The translations under genes and the position numbers were made by a program. A stretch of 64,000 nt of DNA, taken from Minisyncoccota bacterium (lineage in GTDB: Bacteria; Patescibacteria; Microgenomatia; UBA1400; PJMF01). Below, piece by piece: positions 59,078 through 64,000 of the stretch (position 1 is the stretch's first letter; each line of letters opens with the position of its first letter). Location of the stretch: the NCBI GenBank assembly GCA_012515515.1, contig JAAYYE010000010.1:1-64000 (forward strand), given 5' to 3'. Under the pieces are notes generated by a model. That model had not been told where the DNA came from. It saw only the letters and a list, made by a program, of their open reading frames with translations, and did no database searches.

Positions 59078-59845
59078 TTAGAAAATTAGTTCGATAGAAA
59101 TCGGGCAGTGATCTGATCCTAGTACTTGCTCATGAATCGTGGCTGCTTGCAAATTTTTAAGCAATGGCTGGCTAACAAAAAAATAGTCAATTCTCCAACC
59201 GACGTTGCGTTGTCTCGCTCCACTTCTTTGACTCCACCAGGTGTATGCCTCAGTTTTGTTAGGATAAAAATGCCGATAACTATCAATAAAACCCAATTCT
59301 AAAAGTTGGTCAATCCACTTTCTTTCTTCTGCTAAAAATCCAGAAATTTTTTCATTAGCTTTTGGTCTAGCTAGATCAATTTCTCGATGCGCAGTATTAA
59401 CATCACCAGTGATAATAATATTTGCCTGTTGTTTTTTTAGCGTCTTTAAATAGTCAAGCAGATAGTAATAATAGTCCATTTTATAAGCTAGTCTTTCCTT
59501 GCTGGCTTTACCATTAGGGAAATAGATATTAAATAAGACGAAGTTTGGATAATAGTGAATAATTGTTCGACCTTCTCGATCAAAGCGTTTCTCGCCTAAG
59601 CCAATTTGAATTTTTGTGGGTTTTATTGAGGTATAAGTGGCTGTTCCGCTGTAACCTGCTTTTTCTGCACTGGCAAAACTGACTTGAAAATTATCAATAT
59701 CTGTTAGTTCAAAACCAAGCTGATCGGGATGAGCTTTTGTTTCTTGAAGACATAAAATATCTGGTTTTTCATTCGCTACCCACTCCAAAAAACCCTTTTT
59801 TAAAATTGCTCTAATGCCATTGACATTCCACGAATAAATTTTCAT
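59078..59845 (-). CDS. xthA: Exodeoxyribonuclease III
   Basis: This AP endonuclease and 3'-5' exonuclease acts in base-excision repair. The 255-residue protein starts MKIYSWNVNGIRAILKKGFLEWV. Catalytic segments are CLQETKAHP (Glu), IITGDVNTAHREIDL (D-x-N), YTWWSQRSGARQRNVGWRIDYFF and GSDHCPISIEL (D-H). A TATAAT element lies 7 bases before the ATG. It is divergent from the next gene and convergent with the CoaD-CoaE gene. Confidence 0.94.
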   Translation of the reverse strand: MKIYSWNVNGIRAILKKGFLEWVANEKPDILCLQETKAHPDQLGFELTDIDNFQVSFASAEKAGYSGTATYTSIKPTKIQIGLGEKRFDREGRTIIHYYPNFVLFNIYFPNGKASKERLAYKMDYYYYLLDYLKTLKKQQANIIITGDVNTAHREIDLARPKANEKISGFLAEERKWIDQLLELGFIDSYRHFYPNKTEAYTWWSQRSGARQRNVGWRIDYFFVSQPLLKNLQAATIHEQVLGSDHCPISIELIF

Positions 59846-59852
59846 ATGCCTT

Positions 59853-59858
59853 ATTATA
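59853..59858 (-). promoter_or_regulatory. Predicted -10 element of xthA (leaderless)
   Basis: TATAAT on the minus strand ends 7 bases before the xthA ATG, and no Shine-Dalgarno is seen. Confidence 0.5.
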
Positions 59859-59879
59859 GCGAAAATACCGACGATGGTT

Positions 59880-59885
59880 TATTAT
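59880..59885 (+). promoter_or_regulatory. Predicted -10 element of the 59892 gene
   Basis: TATTAT ends 6 bases before a GTG start at 59892. A leaderless message with GTG is predicted. Confidence 0.4.
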
Positions 59886-59891
59886 AGTTGA

Positions 59892-60857
59892 GTGGCAGAA
59901 TACTTCAATGCTTTAGATCACGCTGTTTATTTTACTTTAGCTTATAGCGATGTCTTTAATTTCCCCTTAACTAAAGAGGAAATTATAGCGCGCTTACCAG
60001 TGGTTTGGGATTGGCCATATCTTACAGATCAGCGAATCAAAACCCAAAAATTGCTTCTTGATTCAAGCGAAAATAGTGTTGAAAAAAGTTTGCTTAAGTT
60101 AGAGAAAAAGCAAAAAATTGATAAAAAACAATTAAGAAATACCAGCTATTATTTCTTAAAAAACCGCCAAAAATTGCTTGTCCAAAGATTAAAAAAGCAA
60201 GAAATTGCTCAGCTGAGACAAAGCGCAATTGATCAAGTTAGTAATTACTTGAGTAAATTCCCCACAATTAGCGCTCTCGCCTTGACTGGGGCTAGTGCAG
60301 TTAATAATGCCAAGCTAGATGATGATTTAGATTTTTGTATTATTGTTAAAAAAAATACCCTGTGGATAACCCGCTTTTTTGTCATTTTATTAACGAAAAT
60401 TCTTCATAAACAGCCACAAATTATTCTGCAGACAAAAGAAAATAACAAACAAGCTTGGTGTTTTAACTTATGGTTAGATGAAAATAAATTAAATATGGCT
60501 AAGAGAGGTCTTAGCATATTTCAAAGTTATGAACTTAAACAAATGTCCTGGTTATTTGATCGGGCCGATATTAAGCAAAAAATATTACTAGCTAATCCAC
60601 AACTTGTATCATTAATTGATGTAGCAAGTCAAAATGGTTCAGCTGTGATTACTAGTGACAATATTTTTGATTATTTAAGGAAGCTATTAAATTATATTTT
60701 CTATTTCATTCAATGCTTTTATCGATATTTTAAATTTGGTAGAGAAAATTATGACTTAAGTCTTTACCAAGCTCATTTTAATGATCTCAGTCGTCAAAAA
60801 CACATTTTTCAAAAAATTAAGAGAAAAATGACCAAAAATGATTTTTCTGATTTTTAA
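59892..60857 (+). CDS. Nucleotidyltransferase-superfamily-like protein
   Basis: The 321-residue protein starts with GTG and a helical N-terminal region (YSDVFNFPLTKEEIIARL). Then ALALTGASAVNNAKLDDDLDFCIIVK (about 136-161) matches the G-x-S and D-x-D pattern of the nucleotidyltransferase superfamily. The C-terminal half is hydrophobic in parts, with a probable membrane-associated segment (YIFYFIQCFYRYFKF) near residue 265. The substrate is not evident. Its 3' end overlaps the next gene by 20 bases. Its neighbours form a two-component-like group. Confidence 0.7.
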   Translation: MAEYFNALDHAVYFTLAYSDVFNFPLTKEEIIARLPVVWDWPYLTDQRIKTQKLLLDSSENSVEKSLLKLEKKQKIDKKQLRNTSYYFLKNRQKLLVQRLKKQEIAQLRQSAIDQVSNYLSKFPTISALALTGASAVNNAKLDDDLDFCIIVKKNTLWITRFFVILLTKILHKQPQIILQTKENNKQAWCFNLWLDENKLNMAKRGLSIFQSYELKQMSWLFDRADIKQKILLANPQLVSLIDVASQNGSAVITSDNIFDYLRKLLNYIFYFIQCFYRYFKFGRENYDLSLYQAHFNDLSRQKHIFQKIKRKMTKNDFSDF

Positions 60858-61743
60858 AGTATTTAGCTTTTTTGCAGGCTGTAAACCAAGTTCTGTCCTA
60901 TTTTTCCTCCAAGTAATTTTTATTTTAGTCATGATCATATTGCTTCTTGTAGCAATTAATTTAGTCCAACGCCAATTATGCTTGAGAAAAATTCGCTCAA
61001 TTATTAGTAATTATTATGATTTTTTAATCAGCTCGCTCTCATTAATTGATGCTGGAAAAATTTCTTGTTTATTAGCCAATAATTTTAAAAATAATTTAAC
61101 ATCCTTACGCTTGATTGCTGATTCCTTTCAAGACCCAGAGTTTTTTCAAAACAAAGAGCAGCTTAATAAATATTTAATGATGGCGGAAACACTATTGCTC
61201 AAAATGAAAAAAAGAGAAGATTTATTGAATAGGCAATTAACTCCAAAGCAAGATCCCCTCCTTTTTGAATTAGTAGAAGAGATTGAGTCCCTCTTAAGCT
61301 TATATCAAGGCGTTTTAAGGGAAAATAAAATAAGACTTTATTTTATTAGTGATAAAAAATTTCGAATTTTTGCTCATGAAGACTACTTACTACTAGTAAT
61401 TAATAGACTAATTTTAAAATCTGTTGAATCATTAATCTTATCTGATCAAAAAGAAAAATATATAAAAATATCCTTAGTTAAAAGTAAAAATTTACTAAAA
61501 ATAAATATTGAAAACAATGCAGCAATTAATAATTTTCCTCAAAGTAAAAAATTACAATTTAAAAAGAATTGTCTCAGTCAAAAAAATATCACTCTCAACT
61601 TTCTTGACGCGATTATGTCTCAATATTTTCAAGAAAGAATTAGCATGACAAGACTGAAAAACCAAAATGTTTTGCTATCCATAAAAATTAAAAAATCATT
61701 TATTTTGGCTGAGTCGAAATTAAAGGTGAGGCTTAAAATGTGA
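60838..61743 (+). CDS. Degenerate membrane histidine-kinase-like protein
   Basis: This 301-residue protein has two N-terminal membrane segments (about 1-15 and 20-42) and a cytoplasmic part. A dimerisation-type helix reads LLANNFKNNLTSLRLIAD, where the phospho-accepting His expected in a HisKA H-box is Asn. The later region shows a weak N-box (VINRLILKSVESLIL) but no recognisable G boxes. It probably cannot autophosphorylate. It may sense a signal and pair with the soluble kinase at 62555-63187 or the regulator at 61903. The start overlaps the previous gene by 20 bases. The TGA stop lies at the edge of the tRNA-Gln gene. Confidence 0.6.
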   Translation: MIFLIFKVFSFFAGCKPSSVLFFLQVIFILVMIILLLVAINLVQRQLCLRKIRSIISNYYDFLISSLSLIDAGKISCLLANNFKNNLTSLRLIADSFQDPEFFQNKEQLNKYLMMAETLLLKMKKREDLLNRQLTPKQDPLLFELVEEIESLLSLYQGVLRENKIRLYFISDKKFRIFAHEDYLLLVINRLILKSVESLILSDQKEKYIKISLVKSKNLLKINIENNAAINNFPQSKKLQFKKNCLSQKNITLNFLDAIMSQYFQERISMTRLKNQNVLLSIKIKKSFILAESKLKVRLKM

Positions 61744-61813
61744 TCCCGGGCCAGGATTCGAACCTGGAATAATTGATTCAGAGTCAATGGTGATGCCATT
61801 TCACTACCCGGGA
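61743..61813 (-). tRNA. tRNA-Gln (anticodon CTG)
   Basis: On the minus strand: acceptor TCCCGGG / CCCGGGA, D arm GTGAAATGGCATCAC, anticodon stem ATTGA / TCAAT with loop CTCTGAA (anticodon CTG, reading CAG), and T arm CCAGGTTCGAATCCTGG. The discriminator is T, and no CCA is encoded. It is 71 bases long and antisense to the flanking genes' transcription. Confidence 0.94.
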
Positions 61814-61902
61814 ATTTGTATTTTTTTTAAAATTTTAACTTAACTTTATCTTTCTCAATTAGAATCTAATCATTATTATATAACAGAAGGCATTGTAATG
61901 AG

Positions 61903-62598
61903 ATGTATAAAATATTAATTCTAGAAGATGATCTAAATTTATTAAATACCTTACAAGGGGTACTCAAAAAAGCTGGCTATCAAGTTGATCTGGCGCAAAA
62001 GCTCTCTAGAGCGGAAGAATTAGTTGCAGAGCAAGATTATGATTTGCTAATTTTTGATCGTCTAATTGGTCAAGAAGATAGTGCTAATTTTTTAGAAGAA
62101 ATTAAAAATGAAAAAAAATTTCTTCGGATATTAGTGATTAGTCACAAAAAACTTCTTCCTGACCGACTTTTATCACTCAAAGTCGCGGATGATTTTTTAG
62201 CCAAACCCTTTGTCCTTAATGAATTTCTGCTTAAAGTCAAAAATTTACTATCTCGCTCTAAACTGAGTGTTGAAGATAGTTTTGCTTGTCCATATTTTTT
62301 TCTGAATGATTCCGGGATTTTACAGAGTGCTAAAAATAAGCAAAGCTTCTATTTGCCAAAAAAAGAAAAACTGATTTTAGAATGTTTATTGTTGCATCAA
62401 AATCAGGCTGTTAGCTATCAAAGCATTATGAATTATGTTTGGCCTAATTTAGATAATTTACCACAACAACGAACTCTTAATGTCTATGTAAGAAGAATTA
62501 GATTAAAAATTGGTAATTTCGGTCAATATATTAAAACTATTCGAGATTATGGTTTTATTTTAGATTGTAGCCAAGCGGAATCTCAACAAAAGCAGTAG
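61903..62598 (+). CDS. OmpR-type two-component response regulator
   Basis: This 231-residue transcription regulator has a receiver domain (about 1-115) with the acidic pocket E8-D9-D10, phospho-acceptor D52 in LLIFDRLIG, the Thr/Ser site in ILVISHKK and the lysine in FLAKPF. An OmpR/PhoB winged-helix domain follows (YLPKKEKLILECLLLHQNQAVSYQSIMNYVWPN, then RTLNVYVRRIRLKI and the hairpin IRDYGFIL). A GAAGG is found upstream. Its 3' end overlaps, tail to tail, the histidine kinase gene on the other strand by 44 bases. Confidence 0.92.
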   Translation: MYKILILEDDLNLLNTLQGVLKKAGYQVDLAQKLSRAEELVAEQDYDLLIFDRLIGQEDSANFLEEIKNEKKFLRILVISHKKLLPDRLLSLKVADDFLAKPFVLNEFLLKVKNLLSRSKLSVEDSFACPYFFLNDSGILQSAKNKQSFYLPKKEKLILECLLLHQNQAVSYQSIMNYVWPNLDNLPQQRTLNVYVRRIRLKIGNFGQYIKTIRDYGFILDCSQAESQQKQ

Positions 62599-63187
62599 AT
62601 CCCTGATCTTTTTTACTAATAAATTTAATTGTTCCTGAAAATTTATTTTTAATAATTCTTTTAGAATAAAAAATTCCTACGCCTTGGTGATCATCTTTGA
62701 GAGAATAAAATTTTCTACCTAGCAACTGTTGCTCTAACCAGCTCATTCCACTTCCTCCATCTGTTATTGCAATTTGCAAATTTTCTTTGGCAATTTGTGT
62801 TTTAACTAACACTATTTTATTAACATTTGTTGATCGATAAGCTTCAACCGCATTATTAAGTAAACAATTAATTACTTCCTGAAATAGCAACTTATTGCCA
62901 CTTAAAATAAGGTCATTACTTTGTTTTAACTGTTTAGTGTAGGAAACATCCTGATGAAAGCATTGATTCAGTAAAATAATTTCCACCAAAGCATCATTGA
63001 CTGTAAATGACTCCCTATTTCTTTCGCTATTAAGTAGATTTTTTAAATAATTGGCGCTTAATAATATCTCTTTAAGATTGCGAGTATTATTTTTTTCACT
63101 CAAGGCTAATTGGCTATTTAGTAAGATATTGGACAGAGGAGTGCTGGCAGCATGTTTAAAAAAGTCAAAATGTGAGAAGTGCTTCAT
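62555..63187 (-). CDS. Soluble histidine kinase
   Basis: This 210-residue kinase has no membrane helix or sensor domain. It starts at once with an H-box-like helix (FFKHAASTPLSNIL, H12), then a second dimerisation helix. The HATPase domain has the N-box EVINCLLNNAVEAY, G1 ITDGGSGM, an F-box-like FYSLKDDHQ and G2 GVGIFYSKRII. It probably phosphorylates the response regulator encoded opposite, whose 3' end it overlaps. An AAAGGGG lies 5 bases before the ATG, an unusually strong Shine-Dalgarno for this window. Confidence 0.88.
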   Translation of the reverse strand: MKHFSHFDFFKHAASTPLSNILLNSQLALSEKNNTRNLKEILLSANYLKNLLNSERNRESFTVNDALVEIILLNQCFHQDVSYTKQLKQSNDLILSGNKLLFQEVINCLLNNAVEAYRSTNVNKIVLVKTQIAKENLQIAITDGGSGMSWLEQQLLGRKFYSLKDDHQGVGIFYSKRIIKNKFSGTIKFISKKDQGSTAFVEIPLGYNLK

Positions 63188-63197
63188 AAAGCCCCTT

Positions 63198-63231
63198 TCT
63201 GTAAAACAAATAATAAATCACAGTTTACAGA
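63198..63231. repeat. Inverted repeat upstream of the soluble kinase gene
   Basis: TCTGTAAA (63198-63205) and TTTACAGA (63224-63231) are a perfect 8-base inverted repeat with an 18-base spacer, just upstream of the kinase Shine-Dalgarno. It may be a regulator-binding site or an mRNA hairpin. Confidence 0.5.
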
Positions 63232-63267
63232 CCATACATAAAATTAACGTAAAGTTTTTAGTAAAAC

Positions 63268-63999
63268 TTACTTTTTTGGGATTAAAAAGCTAATGTCCCA
63301 CAGTTGCAAGCAAGGTGCTTCGTTGGGACGACAGTATTCGTGTAGTAAATAGCGCTTATCTAAATCAATTCTTAATCGATGTGAATTAACCAGCAGCCAA
63401 ACGTTTTTATAATTACGACTTTTTTCAATAAAATTCTCGGGAATAGCTGAGATTGGTTGACCAATACCTTCTACCACTAAATTAGTAAGGTTTTTTTGAT
63501 GCAAATACATTAGTATCCCATCAGGCAAAGTCCCGAAATAGCCCTCTGTAGCGACCGCTAGGCTCTGCTTTTCTTTACTTTCCAGCATTAATTGACTGAC
63601 CTCATAAATACCCTGACCACTAGACCATTCTTCTAAATATTGAGCCCGATCAGCTCGGCTGAAAGGAATATCATCAATAGAAAAATAACTGGGAATAATG
63701 AATCCAAAACTTTGAATGAGAATTGAGATTGCAAGTAAGCCTCCTATAATTCGATAAATTAATTTTTTTTGTGTGAATAAATAAGTTAAATTTAGAGCAG
63801 CTGAAATAATTAAAAAAAGACTGGCAGGCAATAAATATCTTGGATAAATAATTTTTCCCATACAAGCTAGGGGTAAAATAAAAGCCAAAAAAGAGGTTAA
63901 TAATAGAAGTTGTTCTTTGCGCTGCTCTTTGTTAAAAAAAACAAAGGCTAACAACAGCAAGCCCAAAGCAAAATATTGTAAATATTGCTCAATAAAAAA
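63268..63999 (-). CDS. Membrane glycosyltransferase-like protein, 5' end outside window
   Basis: The frame is open to the window end, so the N-terminal, probably catalytic, part is missing. The visible 240 or so residues start with three or four membrane helices (LGLLLLAFVFF, LLTSFLAFILPLACMG, YLLPASLFLIISAALNL, IGGLLAISILIQSFGFII), followed by a soluble C-terminal domain of about 125 residues with YLEEWSSGQGIYEVSQLM, ATEGYFGTLPDG and LLVNSHRLRI. This layout (many helices plus a short soluble end carrying WSSGQG) fits GT39/PMT-like glycosyltransferases. The assignment is tentative. Confidence 0.6.
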   Translation of the reverse strand, partial: FFIEQYLQYFALGLLLLAFVFFNKEQRKEQLLLLTSFLAFILPLACMGKIIYPRYLLPASLFLIISAALNLTYLFTQKKLIYRIIGGLLAISILIQSFGFIIPSYFSIDDIPFSRADRAQYLEEWSSGQGIYEVSQLMLESKEKQSLAVATEGYFGTLPDGILMYLHQKNLTNLVVEGIGQPISAIPENFIEKSRNYKNVWLLVNSHRLRIDLDKRYLLHEYCRPNEAPCLQLWDISFLIPKK

Positions 64000-64000
64000 T

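Overview
The window looks like chromosomal DNA of a small-genome bacterium of the Candidate Phyla Radiation (Patescibacteria). This is inferred from four things: AT-rich, tightly packed genes; shortened housekeeping proteins (an aspartyl-tRNA synthetase without its GAD insertion, a DnaX without its zinc-binding cysteines); many small membrane proteins of unknown function; and a fermentative acetate pathway using an ADP-forming acetyl-CoA synthetase. TGA is used as a stop (for example 37884-37886), so the code is standard bacterial code 11 and not the Gracilibacteria/Absconditabacteria recoding. I cannot resolve the class from the sequence alone. No rRNA, prophage, insertion sequence or CRISPR array was found. 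There are two tRNA genes, both without an encoded CCA end.

Layout. 1-6.5 kb: an edge-truncated VirD4-like ATPase, MscL, a D-Ala-D-Ala-ligase-like ATP-grasp enzyme, a CapA-like phosphatase, QueH with a repeat-expanded insert, and DNA primase. 6.5-8.3 kb: a redox operon of a CsoR/CstR-family repressor, thioredoxin and thioredoxin reductase, with a palindromic operator lying on its own promoter. 8.3-18.2 kb: GalU and Maf, then a long minus-strand run of envelope genes (MetRS, TatD, GT2, GT39-like, WecA-like, UbiA/DPPR-synthase-like). 18.2-28.2 kb: RmuC, AspRS, D,D-carboxypeptidase, GluRS, YbeY, DnaX, YbaB, RdgB. 28.2-33 kb: class I aldolase and a MacAB-like export system. 33-34.5 kb: a low-density, probably variable stretch ending in tRNA-Glu. 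34.5-38.9 kb: a surface cluster with a TasA/camelysin-like filament protein, a split cell-surface protein, a CAP-domain protein and a short RmlA-like enzyme. 38.9-49.8 kb: ribosome recycling factor, RseP, DUF3048 protein, SecD/SecF, CCA-adding enzyme, RecJ. 49.8-52.8 kb: extracytoplasmic thiol chemistry (DsbA-like, a glutaredoxin-CcdA fusion) around PrmC. 52.8-59.1 kb: pyruvate formate-lyase, its activase, ADP-forming acetate-CoA ligase and a fused CoaD-CoaE protein. 59-64 kb: exonuclease III, a nucleotidyltransferase-like protein, a split two-component system, tRNA-Gln and the end of a membrane glycosyltransferase.

How the genes fit together. Fructose-bisphosphate aldolase and the Pfl-PflA-AcdAB block imply glycolysis to pyruvate, cleavage to acetyl-CoA and formate, and ATP from acetate formation, with the fused CoaD-CoaE supplying CoA next door. 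The envelope genes suggest a lipid-linked polymer built on polyprenyl phosphate. Cytoplasmic (Trx/TrxB) and exported (DsbA, CcdA-like) thiol systems are both present, and the former seems controlled by a dithiol sensor.

Expression logic. Most genes that start a transcription unit have a TATAAT-like hexamer only 6-10 bases before the start codon and no Shine-Dalgarno, which predicts leaderless mRNAs. Genes inside operons often carry a Shine-Dalgarno instead. Three divergent gene pairs appear to share one palindromic -10 element.
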